Shown: piece by piece, positions 9,693 through 18,938 of the stretch
Layout: each line of letters starts with the position of its first letter
Numbering within the stretch: position 1 is the first letter of the stretch
From: an uncultured Pseudophaeobacter sp.
GTDB taxonomy: Bacteria; Pseudomonadota; Alphaproteobacteria; Rhodobacterales; Rhodobacteraceae
Reading direction: 5' to 3'
DNA: 64,000 nucleotides
NCBI GenBank assembly: GCA_905479575.1
Contig: CAJQNB010000029.1
Location: 1 to 64,000 of the forward strand
Notes under the pieces: model-generated
Databases searched by the model: none
What the model was told of the DNA's origin: nothing
Seen by the model: only the letters and a program-made list of their open reading frames with translations
Program-made: the position numbers and the translations under genes

Positions 9693-10999
9693 GACAGAGG
9701 ACGCACCTTAAATGCAGTGATCCGGTTGCCCTCGCGTCCGGTGACCTCAAAGCGGAAGCCGTGAAAGGAGAACACCTGACCGGTGGTCGGGATCATCTGG
9801 GCCTCATGGATGACCAGCCCGGCGATGGTATTGGCCTCTTCATCCGGCAGGTTCCAATCCATTGCCCTGTTCAGGTCTCGAATGGTGGTGGCGCCTTCGA
9901 CGGTGTAGTTGCCATCGCTGTCCTTTTTTACCAAGGACTGTTCTGCCGGGTCAAACTCATCGGTGATTTCGCCGACAATTTCCTCCAGGATGTCTTCCAG
10001 AGTGATCAGCCCCTGCAGGGCGCCATATTCATCCACCACCAGGGCAAAATGGCTCCGCATCCGCAGGAACTGCCGCATCTGGTCGTCCAATGTGGTGGTT
10101 TCAGGGACAAAATACGGGGGCTTGGCCACCGTGGTGATCTCAAATTTGCGCAGCGCACTGGCATCGCCCTCGGGGCCACCAATCTGGGCATACATCTCGC
10201 GCAGCAGATCCTTGGCATGGACAATGCCGATGATGTTTTCCGGCTCATCCTTAAAGACGGGCAGCCGGGTATGGGGGGAGGTCAGACATTGCTCCAGAAT
10301 ATCCGCCGGTTCTGCTGCTGCATCGATCATCTGGATATGCGAGCGATGCAGCATGATTTCTTCGACAAACCGGTCTGACAGATCCAGCGCGCCCAAAATG
10401 CGGTCGCGGTCTTCTTTTTCCACCACGCCCTCGGAATGGCCCAGATGCAGGGCGCCGGCGATTTCTTCCCGCATTGCCATGATCTGGCTGTCCGGGTCGA
10501 TCTGTACCCCAAAGAGGCGCAAAATCCCGCGTACCAAAAACCGCACGGCGGCTACGATCGGGGCGAGGATGGTCACCAACACGCCAATGATCGGCGCCAC
10601 GGCAGAGGCGGCTTTTTCCGCATTAGAGATGGCATAGGTCTTGGGCAGAACTTCGGCAAAGATCAGCACCAGCAGGGTCATGACCAGGGTGGCAAAGGCA
10701 ACGCCGCTTTCGCCAAAGGTGCGGGTCAAAAGCGCGGTGGCCAATGAGGTGGCCAGGATGTTCACCAGGTTATTGCCCAGCAAGACCGAACCGATCAGTC
10801 GCTCGTTGTCTTCGGTGACGTCAAGCGCGCGCTGCGCGCCGCGGGATCCTTTGTCTGCCTGGGTGCGCAGCTTGCCGCGGGAGGCCGCGGTCAGCGCGGT
10901 TTCCGAGCCGGAGAAGAAGGCTGAGAGCACCAACAGCAGCGCAATTGCCCCTGCGGAGATCCAGAAGGCGCTGTCCAGAACAGTTTGAGCAGTGTCCAT
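9689..10999 (-). CDS. CNNM/CBS/CorC-HlyC domain membrane protein
   Basis: The 436-residue product has the full order of the HlyC/CorC (YfjD/YtfL) family: a CNNM/DUF21 transmembrane domain (residues ~15-190, beginning with LSAFFSGSETALTAASRGKL), a pair of CBS domains (~210-330, including LPVFKDEPENIIGIVHAKDL and FALVVDEYGALQGLITLEDI) and a C-terminal CorC_HlyC domain (~345-430). Members are linked to magnesium/cobalt efflux or membrane ion homeostasis; older haemolysin names are misleading. It is the first gene of a two-gene unit with the transporter-like gene. Confidence 0.88.
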   Translation of the reverse strand: MDTAQTVLDSAFWISAGAIALLLVLSAFFSGSETALTAASRGKLRTQADKGSRGAQRALDVTEDNERLIGSVLLGNNLVNILATSLATALLTRTFGESGVAFATLVMTLLVLIFAEVLPKTYAISNAEKAASAVAPIIGVLVTILAPIVAAVRFLVRGILRLFGVQIDPDSQIMAMREEIAGALHLGHSEGVVEKEDRDRILGALDLSDRFVEEIMLHRSHIQMIDAAAEPADILEQCLTSPHTRLPVFKDEPENIIGIVHAKDLLREMYAQIGGPEGDASALRKFEITTVAKPPYFVPETTTLDDQMRQFLRMRSHFALVVDEYGALQGLITLEDILEEIVGEITDEFDPAEQSLVKKDSDGNYTVEGATTIRDLNRAMDWNLPDEEANTIAGLVIHEAQMIPTTGQVFSFHGFRFEVTGREGNRITAFKVRPLS

Positions 11000-11134
11000 G
11001 ATGGGTCCAAGTTCAGTTTGTGTTTCTATAGGTTATGGGGTGCGATGGCGCGCCAGACAAGTCCCGTTGCACCGGGAAAGGCAGGTCAGAAATCAACCAA
11101 GAGGGCTGGGATCTGCGCAGCGACTGGCGCTGTC

Positions 11135-12121
11135 TTAGTCATCTTTGTGCGCCTTACCCCTGGTTGGGCTTTGGCTGGCCTCGCCAGGGCGGGACAGCGG
11201 GTGGTGTTGCAGAACCAACTCGCTAAGCCGGGCATCCAGCACATGGGTGTAGATCTCGGTGGTGGCGATATCCGCGTGGCCCAGCAACGCCTGAATGGCG
11301 CGCAGGTCGGCGCCATTGGCCAATAGATGGGTGGCAAAGGCATGGCGGAGCGTATGGGGCGTCACCTTCTGCGGATCAATGCCACCGGTCACCGCCAGGT
11401 CCTTGATCAGCAGATAAAACCAGTGGCGGGTCAGATGACCCTCTTTGCCGCGCGACGGGAACAGGAATTTTGATCCCGGCGCTCCCGTGGCTTGGGCTTT
11501 TTCCTCGCCCTCATCGCGGACTTGCAGCCAGACCCGCAACGCCTCTCGGGCGGGCGGAGACAGCGGCACCATGCGCTCTTTGCCACCCTTGCCCAGCACC
11601 AGCAGCATATTGGGATCCCCACGGGCCGAGGCCACAGGCAGCGACACCAGCTCGCTTACCCGCATGCCAGTGGCATAGAGCAGCTCCATCAGGCAGGTGT
11701 TGCGCAGCCGGTCCGCCGGTTTGCGACCAGTCTGGCGGGCGGCCTCCAGCAGGCGGTCAACCTCGATCACCTCCAGCGTTTGGGGCAGCTTTTTGGCGCG
11801 GCCCGGTCCCTTGATCTGAATGGCGGGGTTGTCGGTACGCCAGCCTTCCTCAAAGGCAAAATGGTAAAGCTGACGAATGGCCGACAACCGCCGCGCACGG
11901 GTGGCGCGGGACAGCCCCTCTGCGTCGCAGGCGATAAGATAGGCCTCGATGTCATCCCGTGCAGCCTGCCCAAAGCTATTGTCACGGTGGGCCAGCCAAC
12001 CGGCTGCATCCTTCAGATCCCGGCCATAGGCCAGCAGCGTGTTGCGCGCGGCCCCGGCCTCAGCCGCCTGGGCTTCGAGAAAGGTGGAAATCCACTGCAG
12101 ATCATCGCGCGGCGCGGCCAT
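11135..12121 (-). CDS. xerD: Tyrosine recombinase XerD
   Basis: The 328-residue product has the N-terminal SAM-like DNA-binding domain (residues ~8-95) and a catalytic domain with the tyrosine recombinase residues: Arg in ATGMRVSELVSL, His and Arg in HTLRHAFATHLLANGADLRA, His in LLGHADIATTEIYTHV and the nucleophilic Tyr in that same segment. XerD with XerC resolves chromosome dimers at dif. Length and the absence of an adjacent phage or att structure argue for the housekeeping enzyme rather than a phage integrase. The ATG follows directly on the stop of the upstream gene (TGAATG), so it belongs to that transcript. Confidence 0.88.
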   Translation of the reverse strand: MAAPRDDLQWISTFLEAQAAEAGAARNTLLAYGRDLKDAAGWLAHRDNSFGQAARDDIEAYLIACDAEGLSRATRARRLSAIRQLYHFAFEEGWRTDNPAIQIKGPGRAKKLPQTLEVIEVDRLLEAARQTGRKPADRLRNTCLMELLYATGMRVSELVSLPVASARGDPNMLLVLGKGGKERMVPLSPPAREALRVWLQVRDEGEEKAQATGAPGSKFLFPSRGKEGHLTRHWFYLLIKDLAVTGGIDPQKVTPHTLRHAFATHLLANGADLRAIQALLGHADIATTEIYTHVLDARLSELVLQHHPLSRPGEASQSPTRGKAHKDD

Positions 12122-13765
12122 TCAACCGCGTTCCAGCAGCATCAGCTGCAGGGTTGCCCGCCTTGCGGTGTCCTCAAGCCCAACAGCGCGCAGCGCCGCC
12201 AGGGAATTGCTGAGATCGCCAAGATTGCCCTGGGCGCCGCGTGCAAAGAGATCCATGGTGCGCAAAATGGCCTCGCCCAATTGACCATTGTCCAACAGTC
12301 TGCGGATTTTGACGGGGACCTCTGCGTCATCGTCAAAACCTTTCATGATCGACAGCATCAGCGGGCTATGACCACTGCGCGCTGCGGCTGCGGGCTGCGC
12401 GCTTTCTGCTTGTGGCTTCTGCGATGGCTCCCCCGCTGGATCAGCTGGGGCGCTTAGGTCGGATCCGGGCTGCCCCGGTGTTCCCTGTGCCAGCGCTGCG
12501 AGAAAGCTGTTTTCCAGGCTGTCATCGGGCGGGCTATGGGAGGCTATTTCATAGGTCGGTGCCAGTAGGCGAATGCGCCAGGATAGCTTTGCCGCTTCGC
12601 CACTAAGGTTGAAACGCGCCAATTGGGTGGAAAACAGATCGGCAAATCCCACTTCAAGCCCTGCCTGTTGCATGGCCTGCCAGACGGCAGGCAGCGCATT
12701 GGCCACCTCGGCGCTGTTGGCGCTGTTGAGCGCCGCCTCAAAGCGTTGCAGGGCCGCGACCCGGTCCCAAATCCCACCAGAGGCTGCCGGGGTGCGATCT
12801 GTGTAGAGACCCAATAGCTGGTTGGGGTTCAAAGCCCCGGCACGGGTCAGCCGCTCGGCGGCTTCCAACTGGGCTTTCCAGCCAGCCACATCCCGCAAAT
12901 CTGCCGCCGAAAAGGCCCGTGGCAGCGGCGCAGTCGGGAGCCGTTCTCCGATCGCCTCATAGAGCCGGAAGGTCAAAGGGTCGGGGTTGTCGGGCAAGGG
13001 CAGGGGCGGGGCAAGATCAAAAACATCCGGGTTCAGGAACCGGTCAAGCAGATCCAGCTGCGCCTTTGGCAACAGCTCAAGCGCGTGAGCCGATTCAAAC
13101 ATCAAAGCTGCGGTTGGCCAATCGCTGCGACGGGCCGCGCAAAAAATGCTGGTTCGGTAATCCGGCGCCAGAAACGGGGCTGCAACCAAAGCGGCGCAGG
13201 CCCGGTCCTCGTCGCCGCTGAGAAGGGTGGTGAAGAACCAACGCCGAAACCGCGCTGTCGTGGCGGACGGGCCTGCCTGTTCCACCAGTGCCTGCGCCGG
13301 ATCAGAGGCGCCCAGCGAGATCAGCCGATCCAGGCGCGCCAGCAATATGACATCGCCCTGAGGCTTTAGCGGGCGGCTTTCAGAAAGCAGCAGGGTAAAC
13401 AATAGCGACTGCATCGCCGGGTTGCCCTGCACGGAAACGGTGCGGATGAGCGCAGCAATATCGCTGGGATCACTGCCGTGCCACAGATCAATCGGCAGGC
13501 CAGTGGCAGAGGGCGCCACCAGTCCAATAGAGGGCAACAGCGCCTGAAGCGGCGTTACGGTGATCGCGGGCCGGGCCGCACTGCCGGTGACCGGAGGCTC
13601 CAGCAAGACCGTGCTTGGAAGCGGCGCCGCGCTGTCGGGCTGGCCGAGCCAATCAATCACCGTCAGTGGGGCCTGCGTCAGTGCAGGGCCGCCACAAAAG
13701 GTGCTGATAAGGAATGCCGAAAGGGCCGCCTTTTGTCTGATTTTATGGCGCTGCCTATTCTGCAT
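12122..13765 (-). CDS. Exported protein of unknown function upstream of xerD
   Basis: I do not recognise the family. The 547-residue product begins with a positively charged stretch and a hydrophobic segment (LSAFLISTFCGGPALTQA) that looks like a signal peptide, so it is probably periplasmic or anchored. The body is alanine- and leucine-rich and mainly alpha-helical, reminiscent of solenoid repeats, but has no clear repeat unit. A low-complexity region rich in Pro, Ala, Ser and Gln lies near residues 440-480. It overlaps the preceding 49-residue membrane protein gene by 11 bases and abuts xerD, giving a three-gene unit. Confidence 0.75.
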   Translation of the reverse strand: MQNRQRHKIRQKAALSAFLISTFCGGPALTQAPLTVIDWLGQPDSAAPLPSTVLLEPPVTGSAARPAITVTPLQALLPSIGLVAPSATGLPIDLWHGSDPSDIAALIRTVSVQGNPAMQSLLFTLLLSESRPLKPQGDVILLARLDRLISLGASDPAQALVEQAGPSATTARFRRWFFTTLLSGDEDRACAALVAAPFLAPDYRTSIFCAARRSDWPTAALMFESAHALELLPKAQLDLLDRFLNPDVFDLAPPLPLPDNPDPLTFRLYEAIGERLPTAPLPRAFSAADLRDVAGWKAQLEAAERLTRAGALNPNQLLGLYTDRTPAASGGIWDRVAALQRFEAALNSANSAEVANALPAVWQAMQQAGLEVGFADLFSTQLARFNLSGEAAKLSWRIRLLAPTYEIASHSPPDDSLENSFLAALAQGTPGQPGSDLSAPADPAGEPSQKPQAESAQPAAAARSGHSPLMLSIMKGFDDDAEVPVKIRRLLDNGQLGEAILRTMDLFARGAQGNLGDLSNSLAALRAVGLEDTARRATLQLMLLERG

Positions 13766-13904
13766 CTAGCAACACCGGTTTGCGAATCTCCTGCACCGGA
13801 ACGCTAAAATCTGCTCCGAACCAGGGGCCGATATAGGCATAGGCCACCAGTCCCAGCACTGCCAGAACACCGAAGATTACTAGATATTTGATCAATCGCA
13901 CCAT
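13755..13904 (-). CDS. Small single-span membrane protein, 49 residues
   Basis: On the minus strand ATG (13904) opens a frame of 49 codons ending in TAG at 13755. The product starts MVRLIKYLVIFGVLAVLGLV, a clear transmembrane helix, followed by AYAYIGPWFGADFSVP and a charged tail ending LLDAE. The frame overlaps the start of the 547-residue exported protein by 11 bases, which suggests translational coupling. The gene is divergent from aroK. The function is unknown; the short hydrophobic design suits a membrane-associated accessory protein. Support comes from coding character, overlap and position, not from a recognised family. Confidence 0.7.
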   Translation of the reverse strand: MVRLIKYLVIFGVLAVLGLVAYAYIGPWFGADFSVPVQEIRKPVLLDAE

Positions 13905-13985
13905 TGCGCACCTGTTGCCTGCTTCTTTGTATTTTGCTCAAGTTATATATGGCCTTTTTTGCAATATCACGTCATTCACGGAAGA

Positions 13986-14573
13986 ATGAGCGAAAAAGAG
14001 CAAATAGCCGAAGTGGATGTCGCAGCTTCTAAGCCTGGGCGACTGAAAAAGACCGTTGTTATGGTGGGCATGATGGGGGCTGGCAAGACGGCCGTGGGGC
14101 GCGCTTTGGCGGCGCGACTGCAGGTGCCGTTTTTAGATAGTGACCACGAGATCGAAGCGGCCGCCAATAGGACAATACCTGAGATTTTTGCCCGCGATGG
14201 AGAGGCCTTCTTTCGATTGAAAGAGCGTCAGGTGATTGCGCGGCTGCTGACTGAGGAATGTGGCGTGCTGTCCACCGGGGGCGGCGCTTTTCTGGCAGCG
14301 GAGAATCGCGAGACCATTACCCGCAATGGGGCGTCGATCTGGTTGCAGGCGGATCTGGATGTGTTGTGGAATCGGGTGCGATACCGCGACACTCGCCCCT
14401 TGCTGCAAACCGCAGATCCCCGCGCCACCCTGGCGCAGCTTTATGAGGCCAGAGTGCCGCTCTATGCCAAGGCGGATTTGGCGGTGGTCTCGGACGGCAA
14501 GGCCTCAATTGAAGAAATGGTGGACCGGGTGTTGGAGGCCTTGCGGTCTCGCCCCGATGTATTGGAGAGCTGA
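13986..14573 (+). CDS. aroK: Shikimate kinase
   Basis: The 195-residue product phosphorylates shikimate at the 3-hydroxyl in the chorismate pathway. It shows the Walker A loop GMMGAGKTAVGRAL (residues ~29-42), the shikimate-binding DSDHEIE motif, FRLKERQ, the STGGGAF segment and the lid arginine region around RYRDTRPLL. An N-terminal extension of ~20 residues precedes the core. I place the start at ATG 13986 (MSEKEQ) after GGAAG; an upstream TTG would add nine residues without a better site. The stop is followed two bases later by aroB, so the two chorismate-pathway enzymes form an operon. Confidence 0.93.
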   Translation: MSEKEQIAEVDVAASKPGRLKKTVVMVGMMGAGKTAVGRALAARLQVPFLDSDHEIEAAANRTIPEIFARDGEAFFRLKERQVIARLLTEECGVLSTGGGAFLAAENRETITRNGASIWLQADLDVLWNRVRYRDTRPLLQTADPRATLAQLYEARVPLYAKADLAVVSDGKASIEEMVDRVLEALRSRPDVLES

Positions 14574-14575
14574 GG

Positions 14576-15697
14576 ATGGAACAGATCGTGCATGTCCCCC
14601 TGGAGGGGCGATCCTATGATGTGGTGATTGGGCCTGGATTGTTGCAGACTGTTGGAACGCGGATCGCGCCCTTCCTTACACGGCCCCGCGTTGCGGTTCT
14701 GACAGATGAGACAGTTGCGGATCTGCACCTTGAAACCCTGCGGCAGGGGCTGCGCAGCGCCGGGATCGACATGGTATCGTTGGCTTTGCCTGCGGGGGAA
14801 AGCACCAAGGGCTGGCCGCAGTTCACCCGCGCAGTGGAATGGCTGCTGGAGCAAAAGGTGGAGCGCAACGATGTTGTGGTGGCTTTTGGCGGCGGTGTGA
14901 TTGGCGATCTGGCCGGGTTTGCGGCATCGGTGCTGCGCCGGGGCGTGCGGTTTGTACAAATTCCCACCTCGCTTTTGGCGCAGGTTGACAGCTCTGTTGG
15001 GGGCAAAACCGGTATCAATGCACCGCAGGGCAAAAACCTGATTGGCGCCTTTCACCAGCCCACTCTGGTGCTGGCAGATACCGAGGTTCTGGGCAGCCTT
15101 ACGCCGCGGGATTTCCTTGCGGGTTACGGTGAAGTGGTCAAATACGGCATGTTGGGCGATGCCGAGTTCTTTGCCTGGCTCGAAGACATGGGGCCCAAAC
15201 TGGCCTCCGGCGATATGGCTGCTCGGGTAGAGGCTGTCGCCCGTTCGGTGCAGATGAAGGCCGATATCGTGGTGCGTGACGAAACCGAACAGGGCGATCG
15301 CGCTCTGTTGAACCTGGGCCACACCTTTGGCCACGCGCTGGAAGCGGCCACCGGCTATTCTGACCGGCTGCTGCATGGGGAAGGTGTTGCCATTGGCTGC
15401 GCGCTGGCGTTTGAGCTCTCTGCCCGGTTGGGCCTGTGTAGCCAGGAAGACCCAAGCCGGGTGCGCGCGCATCTGAAAGCCATGGGGATGAAAACGGATC
15501 TGTCGGATATTGCAGGTACTCTGCCGGATGCGCAGACACTGCTGGATCTGATGGGGCAGGACAAAAAGGTGGTGGATGGTCAGCTGCGCTTTATTCTGGC
15601 GCGCAGCATTGGCGATGCTTTTGTGACCGCCGAAGTGCCCGAACCGGCGGTGCTTGCGGTGTTGCAGGATGCCTTGGCGGATTGTTCAGGGGCCTAG
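14576..15697 (+). CDS. aroB: 3-dehydroquinate synthase
   Basis: The 373-residue product converts DAHP to 3-dehydroquinate in an NAD- and zinc-dependent reaction. Diagnostic segments are GGGVIGDLAGFAASVLRRG (NAD and substrate binding), IPTSLLAQVDSSVGGKTGIN, the YGEVVKYGML segment and LNLGHTFGHALEAATGY, whose histidines bind zinc with the upstream glutamate. The length is typical of the family. It directly follows aroK, an order widely conserved in proteobacteria. Confidence 0.95.
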   Translation: MEQIVHVPLEGRSYDVVIGPGLLQTVGTRIAPFLTRPRVAVLTDETVADLHLETLRQGLRSAGIDMVSLALPAGESTKGWPQFTRAVEWLLEQKVERNDVVVAFGGGVIGDLAGFAASVLRRGVRFVQIPTSLLAQVDSSVGGKTGINAPQGKNLIGAFHQPTLVLADTEVLGSLTPRDFLAGYGEVVKYGMLGDAEFFAWLEDMGPKLASGDMAARVEAVARSVQMKADIVVRDETEQGDRALLNLGHTFGHALEAATGYSDRLLHGEGVAIGCALAFELSARLGLCSQEDPSRVRAHLKAMGMKTDLSDIAGTLPDAQTLLDLMGQDKKVVDGQLRFILARSIGDAFVTAEVPEPAVLAVLQDALADCSGA

Positions 15698-15725
15698 AGA
15701 CGCGCCCCAGAATTTTGCAGCAATT

Positions 15726-17873
15726 TTACGGTTCTGGCTGAACTGTCCCAAGGGCTTTTGAAATTGCTGCCAGTAAGTCACTGCGCATGATGGGTTTCAT
15801 CAGCCGGATGTCTTCTGGGCGCAGGCCGTTTCCATGCACAGTGGCCTCGGCCGCGTAGCCAGACATAAAAACAACCGGGAGGTCGGGATTGATGGTACGC
15901 AGCGCAGTCGCCAGGGCGGTTCCTTTCAGCTGACCCGGCATGACAATATCCGTGAGCAACAGATCAAATTCCTGATCGACTTCAAAGATCTCTTTGGCCT
16001 CATCCCCGCTGGCGGCGGTGGTCACAGAATACCCGGCCTTTTCCAGAATGGATTTCAGAACCTGCAGCACTTCTTCCTCATCCTCGGCGAGCAAAATGCG
16101 TTTGCCCTGGAGTGTCGCGGCCTCGGCAGTTGCGCTATGGGCTGGGGCTTTGCGCGGGTCGGGGGCCATGGCAGGGAAATAGAGCTTGAAAGTGGTGCCA
16201 ACGCCAGGCTCTGAATAGACTTGGGCGGTGCCTTCTGATTGGCGCATAAAGCCGAGAACCATGGAAAGCCCCAGGCCTGAGCCCTCGCCGGAAGATTTTG
16301 TGGTGAAAAACGGGTCAAAGATATTGTCCAGGATCTCGGCGTCTATGCCGTCTCCGGTGTCGGATACGGCAATCATCACATAGCGCCCTGGCTTCAGGAC
16401 TTCGTTGCGACTGTCCTGATAGGTGTGGTCAATCCTGACATTTGAGGTCTCGATGGTCAGTTTGCCACTGTTCGTCATTGCATCGCGGGCGTTCAGGATC
16501 AGGTTCAGCAGGGCGCTTTCGGCAAGGCCGGGGTCCACTTCGACATTCCAAAGCCGTGCCAAAAGTGAGGTTTCAACCTCAATATGCGAGGGCAGGGTGC
16601 GCCCGGCCCAGTTTTTTGTTTCCAGTACCAGCTTGTTGAGGTCCAACACCTCCGGCTGTAGGGGCGTGCGCCGGGCGTAGCTCAACATGCTTCTTGTCAG
16701 GTCTGCACCGCGCATGGTGGCACCGATACAGGAGGCTATGTAATCTGCCTGCTTTTGGGGGTCTGGTTCCTCTTGCAGCAACTCAAGGTTGCCCAGGATG
16801 ACGGCGAGAAGATTGTTGAAATCATGCGCCACCCCTCCTGTCAGTTGGCCAATGGTTTCAAGCCGTTGCGAGGCGGCCAGCTGTGATTGCAAATCTTCAC
16901 GTTGCTTTTGATCCGCCAGCCGTTTGGAAATATCGGCGATATTGGCCCGGATGAGTTTTTGCCGAAAGGGCGGCATGCGGGTAAGAGAAATTTCACAGTC
17001 GATTTCCTCCCCGGAAGCCTTGAGGTGACGCCAATGGAAAATGGGGCTCTCGCCGTTAAGGGCAGCCTGTAGGTGTTGCTGGGCTTGTGTCGCGCTTTTC
17101 TCGCCTGAAGGTTGCTTTTCTGGACTAAGTTCCACCAGGGTAAGTCCGCGCACCAATTTGTCTCTGTCGTAACCAAAGAACTCTGCCGCCCGGGCATTGG
17201 CCAAGATGAAATGGTTTTTCTCGATGTCATAAATCACAATGGCGTCCGGGGCATAGTCGACCAAGGTTTCAAACTGCTGCGACTTATCGGTCGCCTCATT
17301 TTGGGTCTCTTTCCAGTAGCGACTGAGATTGGACACCAGCGTAATGATCAACAGGTTGGTGGCCATGAGCGCGACGAGCAGGACCACCCAGTTTCCTGCC
17401 CCCCGATTCCATTCCGCGACCTTGGGATCGGGGGAGACCAGGACCCCTGTGACAAACAGATAGGCAATAAGCGCAATTGCGCAGCCGAGGGCCCCTAGGA
17501 GCAAGAGTGACAATTTTCGGCTGAACATGGCCGCACAGAGAGCCATGTAAAAGGGGAAGGCCAAGATGGCTGCCGCACCCAACCCAAGGTGTGTCATGCT
17601 GAAAAAGTTGGTGAGGACAAGCCCTGCAACGGTCAGGCCCCCACTCAGAGCCAGGTATTTGCTCTTACGCAGGAAAATAGCCGGAAGAATACTGAGAGAG
17701 ACAAGAAGTAGGGTGGTAACAATAAAGGCGGGGCTAAATTGGCCTAGGCGAAAGAGGTTCACCACCGCCACCAGGCCGGCAATGATCGCCAGTAGGTCAA
17801 TAACCGCCCGTAGTGTTTTGCGAACGCCTTGGCGATAGGTGACAGGGATTTCAGTGCTCATGTCGTCTGTCAT
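15726..17873 (-). CDS. Hybrid sensor histidine kinase with PAS and receiver domains
   Basis: The 715-residue product has an N-terminal membrane domain of about six helices (residues ~20-185), a PAS domain (~205-320, from FETLVDYAPDAIVIYD), a dimerisation/phosphoacceptor domain with the His box VAHDFNNLLAVILGNLELL, a HATPase domain (N box NLILNARDAM, G1 box DTGDGID, G2 box GEGSGLGLSMVLGF) and a C-terminal receiver domain (ILLAEDEEEV and the phospho-acceptor Asp in LLLTDIVMPG). This order fits an orphan hybrid kinase; no response regulator gene is adjacent. The signal is unknown. An in-frame ATG four codons in (17861) is an alternative start because neither has a strong ribosome binding site. 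It is divergent from the lysis cassette. Confidence 0.88.
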   Translation of the reverse strand: MTDDMSTEIPVTYRQGVRKTLRAVIDLLAIIAGLVAVVNLFRLGQFSPAFIVTTLLLVSLSILPAIFLRKSKYLALSGGLTVAGLVLTNFFSMTHLGLGAAAILAFPFYMALCAAMFSRKLSLLLLGALGCAIALIAYLFVTGVLVSPDPKVAEWNRGAGNWVVLLVALMATNLLIITLVSNLSRYWKETQNEATDKSQQFETLVDYAPDAIVIYDIEKNHFILANARAAEFFGYDRDKLVRGLTLVELSPEKQPSGEKSATQAQQHLQAALNGESPIFHWRHLKASGEEIDCEISLTRMPPFRQKLIRANIADISKRLADQKQREDLQSQLAASQRLETIGQLTGGVAHDFNNLLAVILGNLELLQEEPDPQKQADYIASCIGATMRGADLTRSMLSYARRTPLQPEVLDLNKLVLETKNWAGRTLPSHIEVETSLLARLWNVEVDPGLAESALLNLILNARDAMTNSGKLTIETSNVRIDHTYQDSRNEVLKPGRYVMIAVSDTGDGIDAEILDNIFDPFFTTKSSGEGSGLGLSMVLGFMRQSEGTAQVYSEPGVGTTFKLYFPAMAPDPRKAPAHSATAEAATLQGKRILLAEDEEEVLQVLKSILEKAGYSVTTAASGDEAKEIFEVDQEFDLLLTDIVMPGQLKGTALATALRTINPDLPVVFMSGYAAEATVHGNGLRPEDIRLMKPIMRSDLLAAISKALGTVQPEP

Positions 17874-18212
17874 GGGGAGCTGCTTTTATGTTGTCTTTAC
17901 GCACCATAGCCTGAAATGACCCACTGGGGATACCGAAACAAAAATCTGTTTGCCGATTTTTTGAGCACCCTTTCCAGAGCTGGATTTGTTCTGCACGGGT
18001 TGCTTGGACTTGGGCCTGGGGGCGTGCGGCAGGAATTGGGGCCGGGCCTCTTGCCTTGGGTGCCTGTTGGTCTTGCGGCTTATGCGCCCCGTCATGGCCC
18101 CGTTTGGGCCCGGTCTTGGCTTGTCTTGCAGCGTACGCAGGGCTTACCTCCTCTCAAACCCCGCTCCCTAAAGTGTCCTGTCACTGACCTAGATTTTTCT
18201 TGGAGGAAACGG
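17874..18212. other. Divergent intergenic region before the lysis cassette
   Basis: About 340 bases separate the sensor kinase start from the endolysin start. The frame upstream of the endolysin is open back to 17916, but that extension is rich in Gly, Leu and Pro, has no good ribosome binding site and does not resemble any lysis protein, so I do not call it coding. The promoters of both flanking genes must lie here; I see no clear operator. Confidence 0.5.
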
Positions 18213-18938
18213 ATGAAGCTCATTTTCAATTGGCGAGCTGTGCTCACCAGAGCTGCGAGCGTCTGGTTTATTCTGGCTGGTCTGGTGGCGCTCATTGGGT
18301 TTTTCTTTGCCACACTCAGCCCGGACATGACCCGTTGGTCGCCGGTCTACTTTGCGGTGGCCTCGGCGGTGTTTCAAACCTTGGCGATTCCGGCGCGGAT
18401 TGTGCTTCAGGCGGGGCTTGCGGATCTGGGAGAGTTTCGCCGCAGTCAGGCGGGGGCGATGCGGAACCGCAGTTTGGGGATCATCGCGGGCAGCGGTATT
18501 GCGCTCTCCACTGCCCTTGCCTTTATTGGCGGTTGGGAAGGGCTGCGCCAGGAGGCCTACCGCGATGTGGTTGGTGTCTGGACCGTCTGTTACGGCAAAA
18601 CCCAGGAGGTAGCGCCAGGCGATCGCTATAGCAAGGCGGAATGCGACCAGTTGCTGGCGGCTGAAATTCTGGCCTATGAGGCCGCGCTTGATCAATGTCT
18701 TAAGGTGACAGTGCCGCTGGGTATGAAGATTGCCCTGGTGTCCTGGACCTACAATGTGGGGGCCAGGGCGGCTTGCCAATCAACCTTGCTCCGGCTTGCA
18801 AATGCAGGGGACCTGGAGGGGGCCTGCAATGAGTTGCCGCGCTGGAACCGGGCAGGCGGCAAGGTCTGGCGTGGCCTGACCCGGCGCCGGTTTTCGGAAA
18901 TGGAAATGTGCCATGCAGCTCTGAAAGACGCCAGATGA
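18213..18938 (+). CDS. Holin-like membrane segment fused to SAR-type GH24 endolysin
   Basis: The 241-residue product has two N-terminal transmembrane segments (about residues 15-35 and 46-67) that resemble small phage holins, then a third weakly hydrophobic Gly/Ala/Ser-rich helix (LGIIAGSGIALSTALAFIGG, ~88-107) of the signal-anchor-release type, then a GH24 lysozyme domain. The catalytic triad spacing E-x8-D-x5-T is exact: Glu109, Asp118 and Thr124 in GWEGLRQEAYRDVVGVWT. Such enzymes cleave peptidoglycan glycan strands to lyse the cell. The ATG at 18213 follows TGGAGGAAACGG. An internal ATG at 18459 (residue 83, after GGCGGGGGCG) would give a stand-alone 159-residue SAR endolysin, so both products may be made. 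The holin label is by hydrophobicity and position only. The stop overlaps the Rz start (ATGA). Confidence 0.8.
   Translation: MKLIFNWRAVLTRAASVWFILAGLVALIGFFFATLSPDMTRWSPVYFAVASAVFQTLAIPARIVLQAGLADLGEFRRSQAGAMRNRSLGIIAGSGIALSTALAFIGGWEGLRQEAYRDVVGVWTVCYGKTQEVAPGDRYSKAECDQLLAAEILAYEAALDQCLKVTVPLGMKIALVSWTYNVGARAACQSTLLRLANAGDLEGACNELPRWNRAGGKVWRGLTRRRFSEMEMCHAALKDAR

Noticed and set aside
11135-12121. xerD as a phage or island integrase
   Set aside because: Sequence is of the housekeeping XerD type, with no tRNA, att repeats or mobile genes beside it.
11492-12457. Plus-strand open frame of 321 codons opposite xerD
   Set aside because: xerD has all catalytic residues on the minus strand; the plus frame also runs across the xerD gene boundary.
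17916-18212. N-terminal extension of the endolysin frame
   Set aside because: No ribosome binding site, and a strong one (TGGAGGAAACGG) precedes ATG 18213.
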